Positions 11,327-18,820 are shown, counted from the first letter of the stretch. The stretch: 64,000 nucleotides of DNA from Pseudomonas fluorescens (GCF_000730425.1 NZ_CP008896.1:1736001-1800000); one strand, 5' to 3'. A program made the numbers and translations. The notes: generated by a model not told the origin, from the sequence alone.

Positions 11327-11613
11327 TCTGCTCTCTCAATTGCGCAGTAAGCACCCGCCAGCTCGATACGGCCAAAACGGGCACTGACGTCGAGCGGGGA
11401 AATGGCCAGTAGTTGGTCGAGGCGCACCTCGAACTGACCATTATCGCCGTGCAGCAGCAAAAATTCTTCCTTACTTGCCGCAGTCCGCGTAGTCAGCGCC
11501 CTGGCTGCGAAGGTGCGCCCATCGATGGTTTCGACCTGCAGGCGGTAGTGGTGCATGCAGGCGATCTCCAGGTAGTCGTGCAAATCGCAGTTCAGGGGCT
11601 GATACGCGGTCAT
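11323..11613 (-). CDS. Rof-like Rho-binding antiterminator
   Basis: 96 residues beginning MTAYQPLNCDLHDYLEIAC, which aligns by eye with E. coli Rof (YaeO; start resembling TYQPINCDDYDNLELAC). Rof binds the RNA-binding domain of Rho and blocks termination. The central strands (YRLQVETIDGRTFAARAL, EEFLLLHGDNGQFEVRLDQLLAIS) fit its Sm-like fold. The ATG at 11613 has AGGAG eight bases upstream; the frame upstream to 11739 overlaps the neighbouring gene and was not used. Third gene of a minus-strand operon. Placing a Rho antagonist next to thiol proteins is unusual. Function is by family resemblance. Confidence 0.75.
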   Translation of the reverse strand: MTAYQPLNCDLHDYLEIACMHHYRLQVETIDGRTFAARALTTRTAASKEEFLLLHGDNGQFEVRLDQLLAISPLDVSARFGRIELAGAYCAIERAE

Positions 11614-11623
11614 GGCGTTTCTC

Positions 11624-11878
11624 CTAGCAACCTTCCAGGGCAATGATGTAGTAGCCCTTCCCGACGACCGCCGCAGCGATTTCGGGGTGGGCCGGTTCGC
11701 TGTGGCAGAACTGGCAGCGGCTCTGTTCGATATCGCCATCCTGTACGCCGCGCTCGGCCATCCAGTCGCGGGCGTACTGGGTGGCGCGGGCCTGGTCGTT
11801 GCCCTCGATCAACACATCGAAATGCAGATAACGTCCATCACGGGTACGCACATGGGTGTCGAATACATTTACTTTCAT
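11624..11878 (-). CDS. DUF2024 family protein
   Basis: 84 residues, MKVNVFDTHVRTRDGRYLHFDVLIEG..., ending CQFCHSEPAHPEIAAAVVGKGYYIIALEGC. The CxFCH motif and the C-terminal GYYII.LEGC match the DUF2024 family as I know it. No function is established. The CxxCH segment and the final cysteine could bind metal or act as thiols. Start: ATG at 11878 (a GTG lies one codon upstream) with AGGGGA ahead. It sits 10 bases before the rof-like gene and 32 bases after the thioredoxin-like gene. Confidence 0.8.
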   Translation of the reverse strand: MKVNVFDTHVRTRDGRYLHFDVLIEGNDQARATQYARDWMAERGVQDGDIEQSRCQFCHSEPAHPEIAAAVVGKGYYIIALEGC

Positions 11879-11910
11879 CACTGTTCCCCTATCAGGTTGC
11901 GGGCGGAGCC

Positions 11911-12141
11911 TTACTTCAGGTCATCGATGGAGGCACCGAAATTCAGATGCAGCACCTGGCCGTCGTGAACAAACGCGGGGACCGACTTGACCCCGGCCTG
12001 TTCGGCTTCGGCGATGCGTTGTGGCTGGTCCCCAAGGTGAACAACCTCGACCTTGAGTGCAGGGTCCAGCAGGTTGAGCAGGGTCTGCTCGGCAGAAACA
12101 CAGACGGAGCAGCCAGCATGGTAGAAGCGTGCGTTGGACAT
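11911..12141 (-). CDS. Small thioredoxin/glutaredoxin-fold protein
   Basis: 76 residues with an N-terminal redox motif HAGCSVCVSAEQ (CxxC, ~residues 9-12) and a cis-proline-like segment GVKSVPAFVHDGQVLHLNFG. This is the compact glutaredoxin-like fold used for thiol-disulfide exchange. No signal peptide, so cytoplasmic. It is the first gene of the minus-strand operon and its promoter faces the MarR gene across 115 bases holding two palindromes. The frame extends upstream to 12390 but that region overlaps the MarR gene. Partner and substrate unknown. Confidence 0.85.
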   Translation of the reverse strand: MSNARFYHAGCSVCVSAEQTLLNLLDPALKVEVVHLGDQPQRIAEAEQAGVKSVPAFVHDGQVLHLNFGASIDDLK

Positions 12142-12164
12142 TTTGAGTCTCCTTCGTTTAATTA

Positions 12165-12237
12165 GTATCGATTCGATACAGAAACAAGGATCGCTCCAGC
12201 ACAGAGATTTGTCAACATAGTATTTAATCGATACTAT
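12165..12237. promoter_or_regulatory. Two palindromic operators between MarR and thioredoxin genes
   Basis: Site 1, GTATCGATTCGATAC at 12165-12179, is a perfect inverted repeat around one base. Site 2 at 12217-12237 has arms ATAGTAT and ATACTAT around seven bases and shares the ATCGATAC core. Both lie in the 115-base divergent gap, so the MarR protein probably controls both directions. Confidence 0.7.
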
Positions 12238-12256
12238 CTGTCGACAGGAGAGACTT

Positions 12257-12826
12257 ATGTCCGACACAACCCTTTTCGATCTGCTTGAAAGGCTCGCCAG
12301 CCTCAGCCGCATCTGGTTCCGCCAGCACCCGCTGCTGGCCGAGTTGCAACCCATCCAGTTGAGCGCGCTGATGTATCTGGCGCGCTGCAACCGCTACTCC
12401 AATACGCCGTTGGGCGTGACTGACTACCTGGGCCTGACCAAAGGCACGGTGTCGCAGTCACTCAAGGCGCTGGAGGCCAAGGGGCTGATCGTCAAGACCC
12501 AGGATGCGCGCGACAAGCGCAGCGTGCATCTGCAGTTGACGGACACGGCACGTGGCCTGCTGGACGCTTTGTTGCCGCCAGACTTCCTCGCCACGGGTGA
12601 GGCGCGCATGGGCCCCCGTGGCCTGCAACTTGAGGCGCTGCTGGGCGAGTTGCTGCGCGAAGTGCAGCGCGGCGCGGATGTACCCAGTTTTGGTCTGTGC
12701 AGCACCTGCCGCTTCCATCAGCAGGTCGCGGGCCAGCCCTTTTGCGGCTTGACCCTGGAACCCCTGGCGCCAAGCGAAGCCGCGTTGATCTGCCGTGAAC
12801 ATCAAACACCGGAGGTACCTGCATGA
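12257..12826 (+). CDS. MarR-family regulator with four-cysteine C-terminal tail
   Basis: 189 residues. The winged helix-turn-helix lies at ~30-100, with LGVTDYLGLTKGTVSQSLKALEAKGLI as recognition region and the wing DARDKRSVHLQLT. Beyond the usual MarR length (~140) is an extra tail with CSTC...FCGL...ICREH (Cys 148, 151, 163, 179), a spacing that suggests zinc or iron-sulfur binding. The next gene overlaps by ATGA. It is divergent from a thioredoxin-fold gene, with two palindromes between them. Inference: a redox- or metal-responsive repressor of both transcription units. The cofactor is a guess; the four cysteines are seen directly. Confidence 0.88.
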   Translation: MSDTTLFDLLERLASLSRIWFRQHPLLAELQPIQLSALMYLARCNRYSNTPLGVTDYLGLTKGTVSQSLKALEAKGLIVKTQDARDKRSVHLQLTDTARGLLDALLPPDFLATGEARMGPRGLQLEALLGELLREVQRGADVPSFGLCSTCRFHQQVAGQPFCGLTLEPLAPSEAALICREHQTPEVPA

Positions 12827-13509
12827 GCCTGCCCACTATCCGCCTCGACACCCTGCTCACCGGCCGCGCGCAGCCTTTCACACGCCCGGGTTCACAAAGT
12901 GCCATCGACAAACAGCCGCGACACGGTCAACTGGAAGTCGCCACCCTGGGCCTTCTCGGCGACGAACAGGGCGACCTGCGCGTCCATGGCGGAGTAGAAA
13001 AAGCCATCCACCACTACCCCTTCGAGCACTACGCCCTTTGGGCCCACGAGTTGGGAGCCCACCCATTGCTCGCTCAGCCCGGGGCCTTTGGCGAGAACTT
13101 CAGCACCACGGGCTGGAGCGAGCATGACGTCTGCCTGGGCGATCGCATCCAGGCCGGGACCGCCTTGCTTGAGGTGTCCCAGGGGCGCATGCCGTGCTGG
13201 AAGCTCAGCGACCGCTTCGCCGTCGCCCAACTGGCGTTGCGCGTGCAGCAGTCGGGCCGCACTGGCTGGTACTACCGGGTGCTGGAAGAAGGTGTGGTGA
13301 GTGCGGGCGACAGCCTGCAACTGGTCGAGCGGCCATTTGCCGACTGGCCGCTGGCACGCTTGTCAGCAGTGCTGTTCGACAAGCGAGTGGAGAGCGAACT
13401 GTTGCGCGAATGTCTGGCTCTACCGTTGGTACCGTCATGGCGGCGTACGCTGGAACGGCGCCTGGAAAAAGGCATAACCGAGGACTGGGCCCCCCGCCTG
13501 CAGGGCTGA
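12823..13509 (+). CDS. MOSC-domain protein (YiiM-like)
   Basis: 228 residues. The MOSC domain (~30-165) carries DLRVHGGVEKAIHHYPFEHY, PGAFGENFSTTGW and the conserved cysteine in GRMPCWKLSDRF; a C-terminal 3-alpha domain follows. The layout matches E. coli YiiM, which reduces N-hydroxylated compounds such as 6-N-hydroxylaminopurine with a molybdenum cofactor. Translationally coupled to the MarR gene by a 4-base overlap, so both are expressed together. YiiM-like function is inferred from domain order; electron donor unknown. Confidence 0.87.
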   Translation: MSLPTIRLDTLLTGRAQPFTRPGSQSAIDKQPRHGQLEVATLGLLGDEQGDLRVHGGVEKAIHHYPFEHYALWAHELGAHPLLAQPGAFGENFSTTGWSEHDVCLGDRIQAGTALLEVSQGRMPCWKLSDRFAVAQLALRVQQSGRTGWYYRVLEEGVVSAGDSLQLVERPFADWPLARLSAVLFDKRVESELLRECLALPLVPSWRRTLERRLEKGITEDWAPRLQG

Positions 13510-13572
13510 TGCGCGGCTGATTCTTCGCCATTAAGCGGGAGTCAACGCCAGACAACGTTAACCAACAACACC

Positions 13573-13673
13573 TGTAGGAGCTGGCTGCCTGCGAAAATCT
13601 TCAACGATAACCCGCAGCCCCCTGCCACCCCGCGCCACGCCCCGGTCCTTCGCCGGCAAGCCGGCTCCTACAG
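13573..13673. repeat. REPIN (one arm diverged)
   Basis: Left TGTAGGAGCTGGCTGCCTGC and right GCCGGCAAGCCGGCTCCTAC in inverted orientation, between the MOSC gene and the next small gene. The left arm has mutated from the consensus. Confidence 0.8.
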
Positions 13674-13734
13674 AAGCATTCGGCCAAGTGTTTGAACTGA
13701 TATCATCCAAGCATCAACGCGCTGAGTAGAAAGC

Positions 13735-13902
13735 ATGAACCGTCGCAAGAAAATCAATCAGATATTGAAAGCCAACGCCAAAAAGGCCAATGCCAAACTG
13801 GCCCCCAAAAGCAAGGACAAGTACATCAGCAAGGCCGACCGTTTGAAACTGGAAGCGCAGACCGCTCAGGACACGACGACCGCCCCCGATACGCCCAATT
13901 GA
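13735..13902 (+). CDS. DUF2986-like small basic protein
   Basis: 55 residues, MNRRKKINQILKANAKKANAK..., then KSKDKYISKADRLKLEAQ. The lysine-rich helix and the YISKADR motif match DUF2986 proteins of gamma-proteobacteria, whose function is unknown; the charge suggests nucleic-acid or ribosome contact. It stands alone after a REPIN. The gap 13903-14088 shows no gene. Confidence 0.75.
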   Translation: MNRRKKINQILKANAKKANAKLAPKSKDKYISKADRLKLEAQTAQDTTTAPDTPN

Positions 13903-14088
13903 CTCAAGACTACCCCCTCGACAACTCTCACCCCCCGCACACGCTCTGGCAGTCCGACCAGCCGCCGGGCGTTTGACTCCCCCGTCAAAGCCCGCATAGC
14001 AGGTGGCAGGCTTTCTGGGCGGGTTGTCCGGCCCCGCCATCGGCCTGTGATAACGTGCCCCCAGGCTTACTGTGCAGGCACCCACCCC

Positions 14089-14718
14089 ATGTCCATCACC
14101 GACAATCTGCTCGCCTTTACCCTGGCAGCAACGCTATTGACCCTCACCCCCGGGCTCGACACCGCGCTGGTGTTGCGCACCGCTACGGTAGAGGGCAAGC
14201 AGCAGGCGTTGCGCGCGGCGCTTGGAATCAATGCGGGCTGTTTTTTATGGGGTGCTGCGGTGGCCTTTGGCTTGGGTGCGTTGATTGCAGTATCAGAGAT
14301 GGCGTTCAACCTCCTGAAGTACTGCGGCGCCGCTTACCTGGCGTGGCTGGGACTGAACATGCTGTTGCGCCCACGCCGTTCACTGGCAGCTGGCGAGCCC
14401 CCTAACCACCCCGGTACTCGCTGGTTCTTGAAAGGCATGCTCGGCAATGTGCTCAATCCCAAGATCGGGATTTTCTACGTGTCGTTCCTGCCGCAGTTCA
14501 TTCCCCAGGGGCATTCGTTGGTCGCCTGGACATTTGGCCTGGTGAGCATCCATGTGGTACTCGGCCTGGCGTGGTCCCTGATCCTGATCGGCGCCACCCA
14601 GCCGCTGGCCGACGTGCTGCGCCGGGGCAAGGTGATCACGTGGATGGACCGCAGCACCGGCCTGCTCTTTGTGTTGTTCGCTGCACGGCTGGCCTTCAGC
14701 AAACGCCAGCCCCTGTAG
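14089..14718 (+). CDS. LysE/RhtB-family amino acid exporter
   Basis: Inner-membrane exporter of about six helices, 209 residues from the ATG at 14089 (MSITDNLLAFTLAATLL). Seen: LTLTPGLDTALVLR, matching the family TPGP-like signature (here PGLD), GINAGCFLWGAAVAFGLGAL, and KGMLGNVLNPKIGIFYVSFLPQF. Probably exports an amino acid or analogue. The frame is open to 14047, but the extra residues have no membrane character. The stop codon TAG lies inside a REP element: the final CTG TAG is REP sequence, so the C-terminus was probably set by REP insertion. Confidence 0.88.
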   Translation: MSITDNLLAFTLAATLLTLTPGLDTALVLRTATVEGKQQALRAALGINAGCFLWGAAVAFGLGALIAVSEMAFNLLKYCGAAYLAWLGLNMLLRPRRSLAAGEPPNHPGTRWFLKGMLGNVLNPKIGIFYVSFLPQFIPQGHSLVAWTFGLVSIHVVLGLAWSLILIGATQPLADVLRRGKVITWMDRSTGLLFVLFAARLAFSKRQPL

Positions 14719-14740
14719 GAGCCGGCAAGCCGGCTCCTAC
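14715..14740. repeat. Single REP, perfect hairpin, containing the lysE-family stop codon
   Basis: GTAGGAGCCGG, CAAG, CCGGCTCCTAC: perfect 11-base arms. Bases 14716-14718 are the stop codon of the preceding exporter gene. Lies between that gene and the convergent trmK. Confidence 0.9.
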
Positions 14741-14754
14741 CGCTAAATGGCGAT

Positions 14755-15450
14755 CTACATCAGTAACTGCGTAATCCAGAGTACCTCCTGCACCAGCTCC
14801 TGCACTTTGTGCTCGGGCAACGCCTGTCGCGCCTCGGCCAACTGGCTCAGGGTGCGTTGCTTGTAGCGCAGCAGACGCTGCCACTTGGCCAGGAAGGCTG
14901 GGCTGCGGGCCTGCATCTGCAACGGGCCGAAGTACAGTTGTTCAGCGCTGTAGCTCACCGGCCCACTGCGCTCGGCGACGATGATTTCGTAATCGAAGCG
15001 GTTTTCCCGCAGCAGTTCCTCGCAGAGGATGCGGTAGCCGTTGTCCATCAGCCACAGGCGCAGGGGTTGTTCGCCGCCGTTGGGTTGCAGGATCAGGCGT
15101 TCCTGGCCGCTGAGGAACGCCTTGCCGCTGTCGAGAATATCGCGGATGGTCTCGCCGCCCATGCCGCAGATACTGACTGCATTGATCCGGTCCGCCGGCT
15201 CGATTGCCGCCAGGCCATCGGCCAGACGCACTTGGATATGCTGCTCCTGGCCGTTGTCGCACACGGTACGCTGGGCCGCGCGCAACGGCGTCACCGCCAC
15301 CTCGCCGGCGACCGCTGCGACAATCGCGCCACGGTTCATCAACGCCACCGGCAAGTAGCCGTGATCCGAACCGATATCGGCCAGCCGCGCTCCGGCCGGC
15401 ACCTGCGCCGCCACGCGCTCAAGGCGCATGGACAATGTGTTTTGGTTCAA
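14755..15450 (-). CDS. trmK: tRNA (adenine(22)-N1)-methyltransferase TrmK
   Basis: SAM-dependent methylation of A22 in tRNA. Seen: MRLERVAAQVPAGARLADIGSDHGYLP with the SAM-binding motif DIGSDHGYLP (~25-35), AGEVAVTPLRAA, the active-site-like AVSICGMGGETI, and LQPNGGEQPLRLWLMDNGY. The C-terminal coiled-coil helices (KWQRLLRYKQRTLSQL) fit TrmK. Start: I prefer the TTG at 15450 with AAGGA seven bases upstream; ATGs at 15477 and 15429 are alternatives. A SoxR-type promoter lies ~150 bases upstream pointing at this gene. Confidence 0.88.
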   Translation of the reverse strand: MNQNTLSMRLERVAAQVPAGARLADIGSDHGYLPVALMNRGAIVAAVAGEVAVTPLRAAQRTVCDNGQEQHIQVRLADGLAAIEPADRINAVSICGMGGETIRDILDSGKAFLSGQERLILQPNGGEQPLRLWLMDNGYRILCEELLRENRFDYEIIVAERSGPVSYSAEQLYFGPLQMQARSPAFLAKWQRLLRYKQRTLSQLAEARQALPEHKVQELVQEVLWITQLLM

Positions 15451-15545
15451 CTGCTGTTCCTTTTCAAGGTGCCACATGCCTCACTGAGGGCCGCAGGGTA
15501 AAGCCTGGACACGCGCCAGGCCAGCGCCAGCACACCCTCGCCCAT
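15447..15545 (-). CDS. Possible 32-residue leader ORF overlapping the trmK start
   Basis: ATG at 15545 (preceded by GGAG and AGGG), encoding [20 protein letters not shown]... and ending at a TGA that shares TTGA with the proposed trmK start. It lies within the transcript expected from the SoxR-type minus-strand promoter. The overlap is of the kind that couples translation. It may be a chance frame in GC-rich DNA; nothing in the peptide is recognisable. Confidence 0.25.
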   Translation of the reverse strand: MGEGVLALAWRVSRLYPAALSEACGTLKRNSS

Positions 15546-15607
15546 CCCAGGCCCTGCTCCGCGCCCCCACAGGCCATGCAAAGCGGTTGCAGCAAAGATC
15601 GGGCAGG

Positions 15608-15638
15608 ACTATAAAACCTCGACTTAACCTGAGGGCAA
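15608..15638 (-). promoter_or_regulatory. SoxR-type promoter (soxbox with 19-base spacer) facing trmK
   Basis: On the minus strand: -35 TTGCCC (15638-15633), a 19-base spacer, -10 TATAGT (15613-15608). The spacer overlaps the palindrome CCTCGACTTAACCTGAGG (plus strand 15617-15634), close to the soxbox CCTCAAGTTAACTTGAGG. The overlong 19-base spacer with a centred dyad is the hallmark of promoters twisted open by MerR-family activators. It overlaps the soxR ribosome site on the other strand. Confidence 0.8.
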
Positions 15639-15643
15639 CATCC

Positions 15644-16126
15644 ATGGCAGCAGAAAAAACCCCGGACGGTGTGCGCTCCCTCACCATCGGCGAGGTGGCC
15701 AGGCGCAGCGGCGTACCGATCTCCACCTTGCACTTCTATGAGTCCAAGGGTTTGATCGTCAGCACGCGCAGCGCTGGCAACCAACGGCGCTTCCCGTCGC
15801 TGGTGCTGCGCACTATTGCGATTATCAAGGTGGCGCAACGCACCGGGATCCCCCTGGAAGAGATCAAGCGCGCCATGAGCCGTTACCCGCCCAACAGCAA
15901 ACTGACGGCCGCGCAATGGAGGGAAATGTCCTCGGCCTGGCGCGACAACCTCAACGAACGCATCCGAACCCTGGAAGCCTTGCGCGACAGCCTGGACAAC
16001 TGCATTGGCTGCGGCTGCCTGTCATTGAACGACTGCCCCTTGCGCAACCCAGGCGACAGCCTGGGCCAGGAAGGACCGGGGCCGAGGATCCTGGAGCGCA
16101 CCAGCCGGGCCGAACCCGCCCTGTAG
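15644..16126 (+). CDS. soxR: SoxR, redox-sensing MerR-family activator
   Basis: 160 residues. The MerR winged helix is at ~13-80 ([25 protein letters not shown]), then a dimerisation helix, then the [2Fe-2S] site [12 protein letters not shown], i.e. C-x2-C-x-C-x5-C. In pseudomonads SoxR is oxidised by redox-cycling compounds such as phenazines and turns on efflux and monooxygenase genes. Start: ATG at 15644 after GAGGG; the frame upstream to 15587 runs through the soxbox. The soxbox at 15617-15634 lies against the start and probably makes SoxR control its own synthesis. The last codon CTG and stop TAG are REP sequence. Confidence 0.95.
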   Translation: MAAEKTPDGVRSLTIGEVARRSGVPISTLHFYESKGLIVSTRSAGNQRRFPSLVLRTIAIIKVAQRTGIPLEEIKRAMSRYPPNSKLTAAQWREMSSAWRDNLNERIRTLEALRDSLDNCIGCGCLSLNDCPLRNPGDSLGQEGPGPRILERTSRAEPAL

Positions 16127-16222
16127 GAGCCGGCTTGCCGGCGAAAAACCTGAGAGCGGCATCGGGCGCCAGGCTCCCCGCGTTATCGTTGACGATTTTC
16201 GCCGGCAAGCCGGCTCCTACAG
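16123..16222. repeat. REPIN after soxR
   Basis: TGTAGGAGCCGGCTTGCCGG and its inverted partner CCGGCAAGCCGGCTCCTACA flank about 60 bases that include GTTGACGATTTTCGCC. The core is nearly the same as that of the REPIN at 53201-53298. The left edge contains the soxR stop codon. Confidence 0.9.
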
Positions 16223-16338
16223 GTCAATCCATGGGCAGCAGGTCGGTGTTGACTATGCCGAGGACACTTTTGAAGTAAGCCACCCCGGGCGCTTTCCTGA
16301 TAATCGAGGGCTTACTGACGAAATGCCGAGGCCCCGCC

Positions 16339-17637
16339 ATGACGCATGCATCCACCGAACAGGTCCCGCCGCAAACCCTGAGAAAAGTCATCGTCGCCGC
16401 CGGTATCGGCAATTTTGTCGAGTGGTTCGACTTCGCCGTGTATGGTTTTCTCGCCACCACCATCGCCCAGCAGTTTTTCCCCAGTGGCGATGCCAGCGCA
16501 GCGTTGCTCAAGACGTTCGCGGTGTTTGCCGTGGCCTTTGCCTTTCGGCCACTGGGCGGGATTTTTTTCGGCATGCTGGGCGATCGCATCGGCCGCAAAC
16601 GCACCCTGGCGATGACCATTTTGCTGATGGCCGGGGCGACGACCTTGATCGGCCTGCTGCCCACGTATGCCGCAATAGGTGTTACGGCGCCGATTCTGTT
16701 GTCGCTGATCCGTTGTGCCCAGGGCTTTTCCGCCGGCGGTGAATACGCCGGGGCCTGCGCCTACCTGATGGAGCACGCACCCAGCGATAAACGGGCGTGG
16801 TACGGCAGTTTCATCCCGGTGTCGACCTTTGCCGCCTTCGCCTCGGCGGCGGTGGTGGCCTATGCGCTGGAAGCCTCGCTGTCGGCCGAAGCCATGGGCA
16901 GTTGGGGCTGGCGCCTGCCGTTTCTGATCGCCGCGCCGCTGGGCCTGGTGGGCCTGTACCTGCGCTGGCGACTGGATGAAACGCCGGCATTCCAGGCGGT
17001 CAAACAAGAGCACGCCGTGGCCCACTCGCCGCTCAAGGAAACCCTGCGCAACCATGGCGCGGCCATCTGCTGCCTGGGCGCCTTTGTGTCATTGACGGCA
17101 CTGTCGTTCTATATGTTCACCACCTACTTTGCCACGTACCTGCAAGTGGCCGGTGGGCTGAGCCGGGCCACGGCGTTGCTGGTGTCGCTGATTGCGCTGA
17201 TCTTCGCCGCCGTGATGTGCCCGGCGGCCGGCTGGTATTCCGACCGCGTCGGGCGGCGCGTCACGGTGATGACCGCCTGTGGCCTGTTGATGGTGGTGGT
17301 GTATCCATCGTTCCTGATGGCCAGTTCCGGCTCGTTCACCGCGTCCATCGTCGGCGTGATGCTGCTGGCGGTGGGGGCGGTGTTATGCGGCGTGGTCACC
17401 GCGGCCCTGCTCTCGGAAACCTTCCCGACCCGCACGCGCTACACCGCCTCGGCGATCACCTACAACATGGCCTATACGATCTTCGGCGGTACTGCGCCAT
17501 TGGTGGCGACATGGCTGATCAGCACCACCGGCAGCAACCTGTCACCGGCGTTTTACCTGATTGCCGTGGCCTTGCTCGCACTAGCCGGTGGCCTGGCCTT
17601 GCCGGAGACCTCGCGCATTTCCCTGCACGACGCCTGA
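16339..17637 (+). CDS. MHS-family MFS metabolite:proton symporter
   Basis: 432 residues, twelve expected helices. Hallmarks of the metabolite:H+ symporter family (proline/betaine, citrate, shikimate, alpha-ketoglutarate carriers): NFVEWFDFAVYGFLATTIAQ at the N-terminus, the loop FRPLGGIFFGMLGDRIGRKR and RCAQGFSAGGEYAGA near residue 130. C-terminal SETFPTRTRYTASAITYN is also typical. It imports an organic acid or osmolyte; the substrate is not decidable. ATG 16339 has GAGG nine bases upstream. Lies alone between a REPIN and a bestrophin-like gene. Confidence 0.9.
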   Translation: MTHASTEQVPPQTLRKVIVAAGIGNFVEWFDFAVYGFLATTIAQQFFPSGDASAALLKTFAVFAVAFAFRPLGGIFFGMLGDRIGRKRTLAMTILLMAGATTLIGLLPTYAAIGVTAPILLSLIRCAQGFSAGGEYAGACAYLMEHAPSDKRAWYGSFIPVSTFAAFASAAVVAYALEASLSAEAMGSWGWRLPFLIAAPLGLVGLYLRWRLDETPAFQAVKQEHAVAHSPLKETLRNHGAAICCLGAFVSLTALSFYMFTTYFATYLQVAGGLSRATALLVSLIALIFAAVMCPAAGWYSDRVGRRVTVMTACGLLMVVVYPSFLMASSGSFTASIVGVMLLAVGAVLCGVVTAALLSETFPTRTRYTASAITYNMAYTIFGGTAPLVATWLISTTGSNLSPAFYLIAVALLALAGGLALPETSRISLHDA

Positions 17638-17714
17638 CGCCAGGCGAACCTTTCTTGCACAAACACCGTCCGAGCTAGGGCACTGATGCTTTTCGCCCGC
17701 TCGGAGGTTTGTAT

Positions 17715-18611
17715 TTGAAAGCTGCCATCGTCAAAAAGTACCGCCTGATCATCAAGACCATGGGTTATGTAGGCTGGTCACTGTTCTGGCTGCTGCTCTG
17801 GGATATTGCGGTCACCGTGGACTTCATGCTGTTCCTCAATGCCAAGATCAATTTGCCGCTGATGCCCCTGACGTTGCTCGGTTCGGCGCTGGTGGTGCTG
17901 ATCAGCTTTCGCAACACCAGCGCCTATAACCGCTGGTGGGAAGCGCGCACGCTGTGGGGCGCGATGGTCAACAACTCGCGCAGTTTTGCGCGGCAGGTGC
18001 TGACGTTACTGGATGACCCCGAGTGCGAGGTCAACCCGATCAAGTCGACCCTGCTGCGCCGCCACGTGGCCTATGTAAATTGCCTGGCAGCGCACTTGCG
18101 CGGTGAGCCATGCCCGGAGGAAGTGCGGGCATTTATCCCCACGGATGAGTTCGCACGCAACGGTGCCACCAACAACTTTGCCAACGACATTCTTACCGGC
18201 TCCGCCGCCTTGCTGGCCCGGGAGTACAAGGCCGGGCGCCTGGACAGCATTCGCCTGGCGCGGCTCGAATCGACCATGGTCGACCTGTCCAACAGCCAGG
18301 GCGGTATGGAACGCATTGCCAATACGCCGCTGCCCTACCCCTACGTGTATTTTCCGCGGCTGTTCATTTCGCTGTTCTGCCTGATTGTGCCGGTGGGGCT
18401 GGTGGAGTCCCTCGGCTGGTTCACCCCGCTGGCCTCGACGGTGGTGGGGTTTATGCTGCTGGCCATCGAGCGCATCGGCACCGACCTGCAAAGCCCGTTT
18501 CGCGCAAGCGAACACCAGATCCAGACCGAAGCCATCTGCGAAACCATCGAGAAAAACCTGCAGTCGATGCAACGTGATTCGCTGGGAGATTCACACAGGG
18601 ACTGCCATTAA
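17715..18611 (+). CDS. Bestrophin-like / YneE-type membrane protein
   Basis: 298 residues. Two hydrophobic segments near the N-terminus (~20-60) and a pair near 220-255 surround a soluble helical part. The conserved SFRNTSAYNRWWEARTLWGAMVNNSRSF and the C-terminal LLAIERIGTDLQSPF are typical of bacterial bestrophin homologues, which form pentameric ion channels. No ATG fits; the TTG at 17715 has GGAGG seven bases upstream, and a TTG two codons earlier is too close to it. Ion selectivity cannot be told. Confidence 0.88.
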   Translation: MKAAIVKKYRLIIKTMGYVGWSLFWLLLWDIAVTVDFMLFLNAKINLPLMPLTLLGSALVVLISFRNTSAYNRWWEARTLWGAMVNNSRSFARQVLTLLDDPECEVNPIKSTLLRRHVAYVNCLAAHLRGEPCPEEVRAFIPTDEFARNGATNNFANDILTGSAALLAREYKAGRLDSIRLARLESTMVDLSNSQGGMERIANTPLPYPYVYFPRLFISLFCLIVPVGLVESLGWFTPLASTVVGFMLLAIERIGTDLQSPFRASEHQIQTEAICETIEKNLQSMQRDSLGDSHRDCH

Positions 18612-18820
18612 AAAGCCTTCATCCTGCGACCCCTTAATACTGATGCGTCGCGCCAAACATTTTGTTTATCGCAATGCGCTCGCCCAGGCCGCCAGGCACA
18701 GCCCACCGCAAAAACCCCATGGGTCACCGTGCTGCGCAACCGCGCAGCCTTGGGCCTGCTGATGCGGGTCATGAGCCTGGGGTTGCTGTCGCGCCTGGAG
18801 CGCCTTGCCAGAGCAACGCG
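18612..18820. other. Intergenic stretch with possible gene remnant
   Basis: 209 bases between a bestrophin-like gene and the convergent agmatine deiminase. A short plus-strand frame ending at a TAA at 18822-18824 reads TVLRNRAALGLLMRVMSL and looks like a C-terminal coding fragment, but it has no start and no family I recognise. No clear terminator. Confidence 0.3.

Noticed and set aside
15464..15580. Other minus-strand short frame upstream of trmK ([12 protein letters not shown]...)
   Set aside because: It overlaps the trmK start out of frame and lacks coding features; the 15447-15545 frame is a better, though still doubtful, candidate.
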